Origin: Lumbricus terrestris
Lineage: Eukaryota > Annelida > Clitellata > Crassiclitellata > Lumbricidae
Reading direction: 5' to 3'
Assembly: GCA_949752735.1 (NCBI GenBank)
Contig: OX457041.1
Span: 26,044,076-26,108,075 of the forward strand
DNA: 64,000 nucleotides
Below the pieces are notes generated by a model. The model was not told the DNA's origin. It did not search any database and saw only the letters and a list, made by a program, of their open reading frames with translations. A program made the translations under genes and the position numbers. Position 1 is the stretch's first letter. Each line of letters begins with the position of its first letter. Below are positions 30,001-42,700 of the stretch, one piece after another.

Positions 30001-33000
30001 TGAAGCATGTCTGCTTTATCCTGGACGACCTTGTCAAGCTCCTTCCGCAGCTCCTCGTTCATCTTACGAAGGTCATCCAGTTCCTCCTTAACGCCTCCGA
30101 GTTCCTTCTCGAGATGTTGGTTCAGCATTGACAGATGGAGAACTGTGTCACAAACATATTCAAACATTTCTTGTATATATATACATGAGGATGTATGCAA
30201 ACACGTTTATTGCTTATTCACCACAAACTATCTGTCTCTAGCAAGGTAGACTAGGATTTTTAGATGTTGATCAATTGTGAAGTCTGGGTTTTGGTGTTGC
30301 ACATGGGCGGAGTTTGGTTTCCGTTCTTGGAGGGGCTAAATTTTTGGGGGCTGAGACTCGATCCAGAACGAGCGACGCCGAAAAATATTTTCTCGGGCCC
30401 TAAAAAGTTGATGACTTTTTTTAGTCCTCGGTCTGAAATCTCGCAGAAAAAGAAAAATTTTCCCGGCCAAAAAGTTGACGACCTGCCCAAGAAAAGATAC
30501 CATTTACACAGCAAAAAACCACTCTGGGTCTTCTTGGGGGGGGCTTAGCCCCCCCTAGCCCCTGATAAACTCCGCCCATGGTGTCGCATCAGTTGATGCC
30601 ATGTGCATTAGACAATGGCGCCATAGAAGTTGCTAATTAATAATATAAAGACAATAGATTTGGCAGCAATAAGAAGAGCAACTGCTGTCGTACACACGAT
30701 CATCCTATCGTGAAATCCTACCTTGAAACGAAGGGTCTGGTTTCGCAACCGCTTCCAGAAGTTTCTCTTTCTCACGCAGCTGTTGGTTCAAAATTCGGAT
30801 GCGTCTTCAAAAATCGAGAGAAAAGAAAGCATTCGATTAATAACAAAGATGATTCACAGATTCAAATTAACACAGATAATTATAGGTGCATACAAACTTA
30901 CATGCATGCATAAGTATCTTTTGAAAAGAAACTACATAAATTTGTGATTGAAAATACAAAACAAATCCAACGACTTAACATAGTATCAATGCTGGCACAA
31001 GTATACTATTGATACTTTCGGTTCTAGATATCATGAGGCAAATTTCTGTGACAACAAAAATTAAGTTTTCCAAAGGCACACACCTGCATCATAAGATATC
31101 ATATATAATACAATATATACAAATACTACATGACATATAAGAACACTCAATTTACTCATTACTCATTAAATGCAATACCTATTTTTGTGCATACACATAA
31201 TAATACTTAAAAAGTCTGTCCATAAAAATAATTCAGTAATTTACGTATCAGAATTCCCAGTAAGCAGATCAGAGAGATGTCCATTTAGGAGCCCTGCAGT
31301 TTACTTCAAATGAAATTACCGTAAATGAAGTTTAGTTTATTTTACAACCAGAGTAAATAAGTCAGGTTTGCATATCATTGCATCTTTGTTACAAATAGAT
31401 AAAGTAAACTCCGGTAACTAGGGACACCATTTGTTTTCTTGTAAGATTTTCTTGCTGTAACACCATGAATAAAGACTGATGGATTGATTGATCGATTGAT
31501 ACAAAACAAAAACACTTTATATTTAGTGACCGTGCTTTCTCAGTGGCCAGCCCCAGATGCTGGAACAGTCATCCTCCTGCCCTGTGAGTGCCTGACTCAG
31601 TTGACCAGGTCAGGTCTTCAAATCTGGACTCAAGACTTATTTATTTTGCAAGGCCTACCCTGCTGTTAGCATGGTATGGGAAGCGCCATTGTAACGGCAT
31701 GGCTGTGTTACGGCACCAGAGAAATCGTCATTGTTATTATTATTACAGTTATTAATATGACATGTAAACAGAGGTGTGGAATCAGTGAGTACCGTCTGAG
31801 TTGTGCGTTTTCACTTCTCAGCGGCTGAAGTGCAAGTTCCGTGTCTATATCAGTCGACAGCGAGATTGCAGACTTAGTTGGCGTGTTCGACACGACATCT
31901 TGTATTTCAGTGATCAGACGACTTATCCTGCAGTTCTGCTTCTCGCTGATGACGTCTTTGACTTGCTTCAGGAGCGTCACGAGTCGCATCTTGTCAGAAT
32001 TCTCCTGTCCTCTGATTTCGACGTCTAAGTTGTCACCACAAGCATCAAAGTCGTGGACACCATTTGCAAACGTCGAAGACTGGTAGCCTGCGCTCTCTTT
32101 CTCTCGTTTCCCTTTTCCTGAAGCATCTTTTAACGTGGAACCAGCGCGAAAGGAATTACTCGGCAGAAGATCGCCTGCACGATCAGAGCTAAGATCCACC
32201 ATGGATCCACTTTTTCTCTTTACGACTGCAGGGCTGTACGGTTCTTTTAAATGCTTTCGATTGTACTGAGAATAATCTAACTTTTCAAACTTCTCACTGT
32301 GCTTCACAGACCGTTCTGTGGGGTGTGATAAGGAAAGAACGGAATTTCCAACACCAGGAATAGCTTCACTCTCGTCAGTGCTATGCATGGAATACTTTGC
32401 GCCAACGTTGTGTATTGAATTCTCTGCATCAACGTTACGCGTCGAATTCCCCGCAACAACACCATGCAAGGAATTTCCAACACTGACGTCATGCGCAGAA
32501 TTTCCGCCAGCAATTCTATGCACTGGATGCTCCAATGCAGTGCCAATTTTATGGTTCCCAACAGCAACGGATTTAACTGGAAAATCTGAGGAGCCATTCG
32601 TGGACTTCTTTTGCAATCCTATAACCACATGACGTGTATTTGGAGACTTAAACATCTGCTTCACATCTGCATCCCCAGCATACCCACCCTCTCTGCCCAA
32701 AATCCTAACCGCCTTTGTAGAAGAAAGCGGAGCAGAAGCAACCAGCTGATCTTGAGAAGCTTCGGCTGCGCTAGGATTGGGGACAATATCGATATTGGCA
32801 CGAACCAGTTTTGGAACTGGCCCCTTTTTCTCCGGCTTCAACATTGCTCGGACTTCGTCGGTGGCATTAAGAACCTGCGTTCCGGTCGAACCATTCAGGA
32901 TCAGCGTATCGCCGAGATCCACGAGTCTTTTTGGCGTTTCGTTTGGTGTAGAACAAGTCAAGCGGTGATTGTAAAGAACAGGAACAGGAGGCGACATACG

Positions 33001-35572
33001 TTTGCCATCTGCCATCTTTGGAAATGATCCTCTCTCTGCAAACAGAATTTATTTCAATTGTAAATAACAACTTCTGTCGTGCTCAAGACTAATGCACAAA
33101 TCATCAACTGAAAGAGCTTCAAAACCAAGTTGCAAACAGATCACCCTGCAAACACAGATAATCAATTTGACAAAAGTAAGTCAGATTAAGAACATGGCAG
33201 ATACACAATTTGAAAGAGAAGTCTTGCATTGTTAAAGAAACTTCATAAGTGATGGATCACAACAGAGAGATACAGGAAGATAGTTACAAAATCTAAATCC
33301 AGTAATAACTCAAAAAGCTCATTCATAACACAGGCAGCTCTAGTTTTATACATGACTAGAGATGGACACTCAGATGATATCCTGGCTGAATAGTGATAAA
33401 ACTTGGCAACAAAGACTGATTTTAAGTGTTATCGTTGGGCACAAGAGTTTAATGCTTTATAAACTACGAGCCCAATATGAAAGAAATCTCTTGAATAATA
33501 AATAAATAAAATAAAAGACAGTCATATGCTCATAAATTATAGGAATATTAGTATAGCTTTAGCCAACTAGTTCTGAATTCTTGGAGTGTCAACATGTTTC
33601 ACTTTCTACACCAACAAGAAGTACGTTACAGTAATCAAGGCAGGCAAAAAAGATTTCCTTATAAGACACAGGGAAATAATTACTGCCTAATAATCCCATA
33701 TAAATATCTAATTTGCTATATACATTTGTGCACATATATTCTATACATCACAAATATTATACCTCATTATGATTAATTATGCTAACCCACATTAACTTTA
33801 TCACGTGAGTAAAGCACTATTAATAATTAATAACAATGACAATTTCTATGGCGCCGTAACACAGCCATTACAAGGGCGCCGCACATACAACTAAAAGCAG
33901 TTATAGGTTTTGCAGAATAAATAGGTCTTTAGTCCTGATTTGAGTCAGCCGCTCGCAAAGTGGAAGGAAAACTATCTCTGCATTTTAATAAAATGTCTGT
34001 TGTACTATATTTATCGTAAATTGCTGTTGACATTACGTTCCAACTAGACACCATTACCTGCTGATGGAATTCGGAATCCTTTCTGCGCGTTTGCATTCGT
34101 CTTTGCATCCTGGTCAGCCAGGAAACGAGAGATGCTGTTCTTAAGATCCTCGCGTTTCTGCTGACTGCCGTGACTTGCCAGGAACTCTCTGCTCAATGAG
34201 CTCAGTTCATCGTCGAACTCTCGCTCGCGATCTTTGTTTGGAGTCTTAACCTGTTTCAGCGAAGAGCAGGCGGCTTTTGATTTTCCGCTGACCTTGGAGG
34301 TTCTGGATTTTGTCGATTTTGAAGCCAGAGCTTTGCGTGACAGGCGACCGGTTGTTAGGAAGGGCTTAGTGCTGTGTGATGCCGACAATGCCCTTGCTCG
34401 CTTGGTCTGAATGCCACCCTGAGTGTTGACTGGACCTAAGAATGATGTAATACAGTCTGATATTAAACTTCCACAGTGGCTTTAACCTTTACCACTCATG
34501 TGTCCGCTCCCACCGGACAAATTAGGGCCGATTAATTTTTAATATGAGTGGTAAGGGTTAATCCTCTTTATCATAATGAATGAAGCATCAATCAAGTCAA
34601 GCAACCAATCAATCACATAAATTTATATAGCAACCCTTCAAGATCGCTACTCAGAGGTGATCCAAGCCTACGCCTGGCCAAAAAGAAAAGCTTTAGAAGA
34701 CAATAGAAGGAGCAGCAGAGTCACCGGGAAGCAAGTGGAGAGCAATTTGCTACTCAGAGGTGCATCCAACCAAGGCCTGGCCAAAAAGAATCGCCTTAAG
34801 AAGACGATAGAGATAGCGACGGAGAGCAATTTACCGATATTTTAAGATAAACAGGACTAGACTCAGTTGGTGTTTAAAAATGCCACGTGACCAGCATCAT
34901 CAAGGCAGGCAATTAGCTCAAGTATTAGGAAGCCTATCTCAGCTACCACTGGATGACCTCTCCGCTCTTCACAGATTCATTACTGTCTTATACCATGACC
35001 TTGGACTGCCACGGTCCAGCATTGTGCCCGTGCCTCTGCTGCCCGTTAGTTGTGGAATGACCTTCCTGCTACAACTCATCCTCAGATCTTGTTTGGGGCA
35101 TTACTGACTCTGCCCATTGTCCTAGACTTCATTTTCTAGCCTGGGTTCTTCACACTGGGTGCACCCTTGATTATGTTGCACTGTGAGAGGAACTTTATAA
35201 ATCCGTATTAAAACGGAATAGAATAGATAGGTCAAAGGAATGAATGCTGAAAATTCATGAAGATCACTATGTCGAGTGGGTCAATTAAATAGTAGCAGCC
35301 ACCTGTAAAATTTATAACATCAGGCTGCACATTGATCCTAGATCGCTTTAAAATACTTTAAAATAAAGTACTTGCTATGTGTCAATAACTGCTATAAATC
35401 GCGGACTGTCACATTTATCAGAGACTAAGTTTATCTCAAAGCTTGACATGCAACAAGCATCGTGGCAGTGTATGTAAATATACATGAGGACACTTTTTTA
35501 TTCTATACCTGTATCCTTGTCAAGCATCTGCGACAACAGTTGGGCACAGTGCTGTAGATCTTTGGCCGCCAT
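27016..35572 (-). CDS. long coiled-coil protein, eight exons, 1143 residues (CCDC14-like?)
   Basis: Exons in transcript order: 35572-35509, 34435-34058, 33035-31793, 30804-30722, 30142-29985, 29596-29412, 28974-28840, 28201-27016. Every junction has GT/AG and the joined length, 3432 bp, stays in frame to TGA. The N terminus (MAAKDLQHCAQLLSQMLD) is followed by a Lys/Ser-rich basic stretch to about residue 110, then a low-complexity region with 9-residue repeats (about 305-370). A coiled coil covers about residues 540-705 (ENAQLRRRIRILNQQL, LNQHLEKELGGVKEELDDL, KSLRDKMVEI). An acidic, Ser-rich tail ends in a short helix near SLASLDANIALIQENLRRDL. No signal peptide or membrane segment is seen. 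Layout and end helix recall centrosomal or centriolar-satellite proteins such as CCDC14, but this is a weak match by eye. Start: first Met after an upstream AT-rich stretch; an in-frame Met 64 codons upstream is possible. Confidence 0.8.
29706..29884. mobile_element. 179-bp MITE (CAGGGCTTAAAGTGTG end)
   Basis: The ends CAGGGCTTAAAGTGTG and CACACTTTAGGCACTG are inverted repeats, flanked by a perfect 8-bp duplication gttagaac. It lies in an intron of the coiled-coil gene. Other copies are at 45085 and (degenerate) 5490. Confidence 0.93.
30302..30580. mobile_element. 279-bp hAT-like MITE (CATGGGCGGAGTTT end)
   Basis: The ends CATGGGCGGAGTTT and AAACTCCGCCCATG are exact inverted repeats. The flanks gtgttgca and gtgtcgca match at 7 of 8 positions. 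The interior has gttgatgact followed by a T-run. A shorter relative is at 51625. Confidence 0.9.
31520..31745 (+). mobile_element. LINE 3' end fragment (intronic, antisense to the gene)
   Basis: Frameshifted translation shows VASPRCWNS and a QTDLFILQ-like end as in LINE C termini. It is followed by gtaacggcatggctgtgtta and a (TTATTA)n-type tail. It lies just downstream of the exon 3 donor. A reverse copy is at 33825. Confidence 0.6.
33825..33960 (-). mobile_element. LINE 3' end fragment, same family as 31520
   Basis: Reversed, it contains cttgtaatggctgtgttacg followed by gcgccatagaaattgtcat and a TTATTAATT-type tail, matching the 3' end at 31675-31745. Confidence 0.55.
34600..34850 (-). mobile_element. 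retroposon 3' tail with internal duplication
   Basis: Reversed, the left part reads cacctctgagtagcgatctt then gaagggttgctatataaatt, the tail shared by local LINEs and SINEs. On the + strand two diverged copies of a block of about 100 bp follow (both with ctggccaaaaagaa and ggagagcaattt). Confidence 0.5.
34880..35225 (+). mobile_element. probable LINE C-terminal remnant
   Basis: The frame at 34880-35107 has a P.SSIVPVP...VSCGMTFLLQ pattern weakly similar to LINE C termini (P..R.....WNDLP..LR). The fragment is followed by gagaggaactttataaatcc, a LINE-like tail. The match is weak. Confidence 0.3.
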
Positions 35573-36439
35573 TGCAAAGCTCGCTTTAAATTCAGTTTTT
35601 ATTCTGCTGACTGTCTGCCAACTGTTCGCGCTTGTTAAGCAATATCCGCAATGTATTCTAATGATGAGCCATATAATTATAATATAGCGATGGTTTGGCT
35701 TCTTTGGTAACCTGTATAGGCCTACTAAAGGCTTCAAAACAAGCAAATTTCCCGATAACGCCAAACTAAAACACCTTGCGTCAGCTTATCAAACTTTAAG
35801 AATGAATATCTTTAATTGAATAAGCATAATATCTCACAAATTATTAACAAAACCGCAAACTTAAAGAATTTAAATATTGAACATGTTTACACTTGCACAG
35901 AGGGCTAATAATTTACAGAACTGGAAAGTGTTTTTTAAGATCATGAACCCAGATGAATCCCGGCCATCTGGCGGACAGAAAGTCCACATTTCTCATTTTA
36001 ATAATAATGATTTAAAACATTGCAGCTTATTTTATTCGAGAATTTTAAAAGAATCGAAAAATAGTCATTGTATCTAATTTAAGATGCAAATATTGAAAAT
36101 TTTGACATTTGCAGATAAGAAGGCATACCGGATACATAGTTATTGCACTACAATCTATGGATAGTTTCCTCACGTGTAAGACAGACCAACAAGACTACTT
36201 TTACGTAGCGCTTGGTTCATCACTGTAATGTAATTTAAATAATGTAAATCTCGAAAATTTCATAACGCCACCATTTCAGCACAGCTGATTAAATAGTTTA
36301 GCACATCGAATTGATAAAACATTTACTAGCCTAATGCAAGCATAGGCTAACTACAGGCGTTTGTAAGTCCACTATCTTTACTTCATCGTAATCGTATAAA
36401 TAATAATTTTCGTTTATAATAATAATCTTCGTTTATTAA

Positions 36440-36600
36440 CATTCAATCTGACAGACCGCAGAATGATTACATATACAAGTTATACGAAATACGGCCAGCT
36501 TCGCACGCAGGTCGGCTACACAACAGGCTCGGTAGCTTAGCACTAATGGCCTAAGTGCTGGAACGCTCCTGATTCGCCAAGCCAGGAGAGTGGGGGGGGG
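36440..36600 (+). repeat. dispersed repeat, copy 1
   Basis: It shares tatacgaaatacggcc, gcaggtcggct, ggtagcttagcactaatggc and cctaagtgctgga with the reverse complement of 37780-37957. The A-box-like ggtagcttagcactaatgg may mean a tRNA-derived head. A G-run follows. Confidence 0.65.
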
Positions 36601-36664
36601 GGGGGCGATCTTATTTAAAACAGACCCGAGGCAAACAACAGAACAGAAAGTGCCACTGACAGCT

Positions 36665-36765
36665 AACAGAAAATTGGTTGGTTGCACTGGGAGCGCTTCT
36701 GATTGGTTTTCTTGAAGGGACGCTATATAAATTCTTGAAATGAATGAATGAATGAATGAATGAAA
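36665..36765 (+). mobile_element. LINE/SINE 3' tail with (ATGA)n
   Basis: It reads gcactgggagcgcttctgat, then tgaagggacgctatataaat, then (TGAA)n. This is the same tail module as the LINE at 5945-6010. Confidence 0.65.
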
Positions 36766-37017
36766 ATACAACAATTCTCTCACTTTAATTTTAATGCCTC
36801 GCAGTTAATTAAACGTCTAGACTAGCCTAAGCAGCTGCTTGATAATCATAATATTGACACGACCAAAAGATTTATTTGGACTACACCTACATGCGTTTTG
36901 AACTACTCAAAGACTACGTCGTTACTAATTCACTCACAGATATAATAAACCGCACCATCAGTGAACCGCAACCTATCTACCTACTTACATTTCAATGAAC
37001 ATAATTTGTGCGTTGAT

Positions 37018-37377
37018 CAGCGTTGCCACTCCTTGGGTTTTTTCCACAAGATCTTGGATTTTTCGAACCGAACTTGGAAAATGGGTTTTTTGGGGAAAAA
37101 ACTTGGGTTTTTGCTTGAGTTTTTTGACGGAAAAAACGGAAAATGTTGGACATTTTTGGACATTTTTAGAAAATTTTGGACATTTTTCGGAAGATTTGTG
37201 TCGGATGACTAAAAAAAGGTCATGAGAATTTTTCGGACGGGAAATTCTTGGCCTTTTCGATTTTTCGGACGGGAAATTCTTAACATTTTTGACAGATTTG
37301 CTGAACTTGGGCTTTCTTTGGTTTTTTCGCCCCTCCAACTTGGGTTTTTTGTTTCATTTTTCAGAGTGTAAACGCTG
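37018..37377. mobile_element. 360-bp hAT-like element (CAGCGTTGCCACTC end)
   Basis: It starts CAGCGTTGCCACTCCTTGGG and ends in GTGTAAACGCTG; the outer 7 bp are inverted. The flanks gcgttgat and gcgttgtt match at 7 of 8. Inside are cttgggtttttt blocks and the hairpin motif as ggatgactaaaaaaaggtca. Confidence 0.7.
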
Positions 37378-37779
37378 GCGTTGTTATGAATACAGGTCGA
37401 TGGTTAAATATCCGTTGGCGGCATTTAACGTTGTATTGCATATTTCATTTATTATTTCATTCGAAAGTGCTGTATAAACAAACGGGAAGTTTCTAAAAAC
37501 ATAAGGTAATCTTTACATTTTAAAATATAAGTTAATATGCATTTGGATAGGAAGTGTCTGGTTAAACCTGTCGCAGAACTACATGACTTTGATTCACGTG
37601 TTGGTGTTAGTAAACTTCCCGCCAGTTCGAATAGCTGTATGTGAGTTTGCATGCTTCCTTAAAGCAAAATTAACCCAACATTTTGAAGTGAATTTATCAT
37701 GTAAGGTCCTTCACCACTGTTGCACGTTGAAGGGGCTCCACGACAGTTAGCGTCCCACTGTACGGACCGTGCTAGCTCC

Positions 37780-37957
37780 AAGAGTCGTAGCTTGGCCGAC
37801 CAGGAGTGATCCAGCACTTAGGCTATTAGTGTTAAGCTACCGAACCCACTGCTGTAAAGCCGACCTGCGTGTCGTGCTATAGTGGGCCGTATTTCGTATA
37901 ACATGTACTTGTAATCACTCTGCGATGTGTCAGATTGAGTGATTAAATGAAGATTAT
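37780..37957 (-). repeat. dispersed repeat, copy 2 (opposite orientation)
   Basis: Reverse complement of the repeat at 36440-36600 with clear sequence similarity (cactgctgtaaagccgacct, gggccgtatttcgtataaca). Together the two copies form an inverted pair about 1.2 kb apart. Confidence 0.65.
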
Positions 37958-38175
37958 TAGCACAGTATAGTCTAAATATTGTTATTTATACCGTGGTCAT
38001 ATAGTATGAACTATTCGAATCTTCGTTCTTATAATTAATAGTCCTTTGCAACCTGATATTCCTACTGATAATTTATTTACTGAGTTTTAAGCCAAAATCT
38101 ATGACCGCACTAGTGGGGTTATTTCTGCTGAAAGGGATTTGAACCCTGATTTGGTTGACATTCGAGCCACTAGAG

Positions 38176-39420
38176 CAGTGGTTTTCAACCTTTTTCTGGT
38201 GGCGGAACCTTTCCAAAGCATGCATTTGCTCGTGGAACCCTTCGCGTTTTACCCGCCCAATATATAAAGAAATACATAGCCTACAGCTGTAATTTTTGAA
38301 ATTACGTAGGCCTAGAATATTTAAATGTACGTTACTTGCACTTCTGGTGCAGTCTTTGGTATCACATTACTTGCTTTAGAATTCTAGAAGTGTAGGGCCA
38401 GTGTGCAAAGCACTGTCAGAGAGCAACTGCACTTCTGCTCTATTTCGCCAACAACTATCAATCCATCTGACAGACGGAGAGAATATTGAGAAACAAAAAT
38501 ACGTTCTATTCTGGATCAGTGTTATGGACAAGTTGAATTAAAGTATTTTTCAAGTCTACTGCGAAATTTTTGCCTGGTTTAAGTCGTGGATGCATCGTAG
38601 AGAGAGACACAAGTAGGCAGATGCATAATGATTCAATTCAACACAAAAGCATCATTGGAGGGAGGACTCAACCGTCATGAGAATGGGGAGTGAGAGGCTA
38701 TAGTGGGACATAGGGGTTTCAGCTTATTTGGGGAATGTCAGTTTCGTTTGCTAGTTATCCATGCACCTGAAAAAGTGCTTATGTCGCAACAATCGCACAT
38801 CTGATTCTTATTTCACGCATCTAATGTGATTTTCCGATAAGTAAATAGCGAGGTCTGTCAGTTACAGATACTACAGATAAATATATGCTTAAGACTCAGC
38901 CATTACATTTGTAAAAAAGTAATGTGAATATCCGCTACCTATGGGTGAGAAATTTAACCACTGGCTCGTCAAAATGAACTGATCAAAAGTGGAACAAACC
39001 AAACAAGCCGTTGGCTTTAAGTGCTTAGCACATTCTGTTTAGTCAGAACGGATCTCGAGCATCCAAATAGCCTAGTTTAAAGACAATGATAAAAAATGTT
39101 CTGTCCGACTGGACAGCTGGAAACGTTAGGCCTACAACGTAGGCAATTTATAGATTCCCACTTGATGCATGTGCCACTGTGCCTTCCAAAAAAACAAGTA
39201 TTGAGAGACACAATTAGCCTATTGAAAACAGCAATACATTCACATAATAGACCTGATGTTTTTAAGCAAGAATGACTGAAGGCTGGGAAAGAATCTGCGC
39301 GTTGCTGATACTTTTAGAATATCAGTCGGTGCACTAACATTTCTACCAAACTGCCGCGGAACCCCTGGCCGACCTCCGCGGAACCCTTGGGTTCCGCGGA
39401 ACCCCGGTTGAAAATCACTG
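38176..39420. mobile_element. 1.25-kb hAT-like non-autonomous element (CAGTGGTTTTCAACC end)
   Basis: The ends CAGTGGTTTTCAACC and GGTTGAAAATCACTG are inverted, flanked by a perfect 8-bp duplication cactagag (38168-38175, 39421-39428). The right end has ccgcggaaccc repeats shared with the element at 56193. No transposase frame is visible. Confidence 0.93.
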
Positions 39421-39745
39421 CACTAGAGTGACTAGACGAATACACATTTACCTTACCTTGCTTTAAATGAACACATAGAATGAACTGAATGGGCCTTGGA
39501 TGTTTCATACTTTAAAGGCAAAGTGTGAGTGATAGACTGTCTGGAGTGGCATCTTGCTAAAAAGCAGTAAGAAAAGGACTGCTAAAAACGATGATTTCAA
39601 CGATGATTTCAATGATGATTTTTGTGTAGGACATTCCACACTGTCATTTAAGCTTTGGGCCAAGTCGAAGCTGATTTGACCAGAATGCTTCATGTTCCTT
39701 TTTCCTTGTTAATTTTCATAAATTCAGCAAATGAAAATGTTTTAG

Positions 39746-42700
39746 ATGGAGAAGACCGTCAGCGAATATGAAAAACTGAGACAAAAAAATGCAGACGACA
39801 ACAAAGCATTTGTAAGTTCGAAATTTAGGTTTTTTGCATACGGGTTATATATGTCATATATTATTATCGAATAATGATAATTATTTTCTATCAGGTTAAG
39901 TGCTAATTCAGAGCTTAAAAGGGTAAATTTTTGGTGTGCTCTATTGCATTCCTGTACCGTAACAGAAATTTAGACTTTGAGTGTTGACTGTGAGAAGGTC
40001 TTACTTTTTATAGATTTTAGGTTGTGTCATTGGTTGTGTCTGGCTAAAATAGCTGTTTAAATCACTTGCTTGTTTTTAATTCATAGCTGGCTACACTAAT
40101 GAATGATCTGAAGAAGATAACTCCTGCTCGGAAGAAAAAGGAAACAAGACTCGTGAGAATTTTGTAAAAATATCATTTATGGCTAATAAATGTTTTGAGT
40201 GGTGCGTTTTGTGATTTAGTTTTTCTTTTAGTTGATAGGTTCTCGTGCTCGTTTGTGATGCTGTTAGCCGTTTATTGCTGACAAGCTGTTTATAGAAGCC
40301 ACAAGTATCTGGTGCATTTGATGTTTTGTAAAATCGTGTGACAATAGTTTGTGTAATATTAGTAACAAGCATTTATGTAGGACCTCCCAGAAGGGCTCAA
40401 TATGTGCTACACCCATATGCATTGAACACTTCTGGAGGATCAGGTCTGGTGCCACATGAATGCTTTGTGACAGCTACTGAAATAAATGACACCAGGTGTT
40501 GCAGCATATTAAAATGTGTATGTAATGAACAGTTTGAGTTGTTTTGTAGCACTGTGTAATAGTTTCTATAAGTATATAATATGTAGCATAACATGCAGTT
40601 TAAATTAGTTTGTGGTATTGTAATTATGTCATTTTAAGCGTACTATGCCTTTCTTGTGCACATCGACAGATTGTGTTATTTTGCAACTTCATGTCATTTG
40701 GCTGTGATGTGCAAATTATAACCCTCAACTGTGTTTTTTTACACTTAATATTGCAAGCACAACTGTCTAAATCGGCTGAATAGGACGGACGAGAGCATAG
40801 TGAGCATATGATAGCGTATTGAGCACAAATATTCTCTCTTAGGTCCGACTAAACAGCTAGTTAAACGATAAAGTGTAGCAGACTACCGCTGACTAGGGGG
40901 AAATATCCATAATGAGTAAACTATGAGAAATTTTCGACGTTTCGAATTTATTGCCCTCCCCATCTGTCCTATTTATCGCTCTAATTAACAACACTGGTGC
41001 CCTTCTTTCCATGGAAAGACAGCCACTGTTCACGAATGCCGTTAGTGATGCACAAATAAAGGACAATCCGTATATTACATAATCATCCATGCATACATGA
41101 TATATATGCACACATTGCACAGCTCCCTAATGTTGTTTCTGCATCAAATCTGTAAAATCAACCACAAAATGCTTTGTAGAATTTTGTATTATTAATTCGT
41201 GATGTTTTGTATCATTTAAGGTAAAAACGGTCGATCGGTCTGTCGAGAGACGGAATCCCAGTCGCAATGCACGTAATAATGTTTCCTACGCTTCCTACTT
41301 TGGCCGGAGGCGGTACTCTTCTCATGATCATGGCGGTTCAGTGTCGAACCCCAGTTCACCGAAATCTTCCATCTCGTCCACAGCGATGACTGCCTCCTCG
41401 TTCTCTTCCGATGAATCTTCCAGCGCTTCGTTTCTGTCTGGAAAAGTTAGGATTCGAAATTTAAAAAAATTCTTAGATACATCTTGAAAGTTTACGCTTT
41501 ATTGAAGTACATGTATGAATATTTGTAACATTCTAATTTATTTTTATTTTCTGGTTTTCTAATTGGTTCAGCATAGCATTTCCTGCCTGTTTTGTTGAAC
41601 TTTCGCACTTGCTACTTGTTAATCAATCGCTTTCATACTCAGCGTATCAAATATAATATTATAGTCTAGCAAATGATGCCAATCAGTTAATCAAATGTTC
41701 AGTTTAAATGTCAATATATGATTGAATTCAAAGGTTCCAAACAATGTACAGTCATGCAGTCAAAGCTGGGAATGTGAGCTCTGTTCAGTACACACTTGAT
41801 TATGGATATTCCCTCTAGTCAGCGGTGGTCTGCTACACTTTATCGTTTAACTAGCTGTTTTGTCGGTCCTAAGAGAGAATATTTGTGCTCAATACGCTAT
41901 CGTATGCTCACTATGCTCTCTTCTGGCCTGTCCTAAGGTGGGCTAAAACAATTTGAAAATGTGAGGAGATGTTTTGTCACATGATATGTGATTGTTTGAA
42001 GGTTAGTGATATTCAACAAGTGATCTTAAAGATTCTAGTATATAGCTTTGTTTTCAAAAACGTATGTAAAAAAATGTATGTTGTAAAGCTGGATGTCAAT
42101 CGTGTGCCATTTTTTGTGATCAGCATCTAAGATGGACAACTCAACGAGAAAAAAGAGATGAGGTTACAGAGGAAGAGCTTGAACGGGTGGCAACTTCAGT
42201 ATCCGAGAAGAAATTCAGCAGGGATCTGGTCAGTTTCAATAGTATATTTCTTGCACCACAGCTGTGTGTACTGAAATCCATTTGTTGCTTATCAAGCGAC
42301 TACATAAGCACATATAACTTGCAATTTTTAATCACAACGCACAAGATATTATTGGTCAGTGGTTCAGCCATGGTAAAAATCACAATCTGTCAGATAAGTT
42401 CATTCGAAGCCACATAGTAACCACTTCGGAGAGGCAGTCCAACAAAGTCAAACATTGTCATAGAGCCATTTGACTATACAATCCATAAGTTACGTATACA
42501 TGCAAGGAGGGAGGATTGATCAGATTTAGGCGATTCTGCATATGGATGCATGTGGCAAGGGAAGAGTCTCAAAATAACGTGCGTGTATGTATGTCAAATA
42601 AATTTCTTTATTCCATAGTCGTCCGAATTCAAGGGCGGATACAGAAATTTTCGAAGGGGGGGCCAAAATTTTGGGTCGTGTTGGTGGGACAGGGGAAAAA

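Noticed and set aside
32304..33027. + and alternative - frames over exon 3 of the coiled-coil gene
   Set aside because: Shadows of the exon in other frames.
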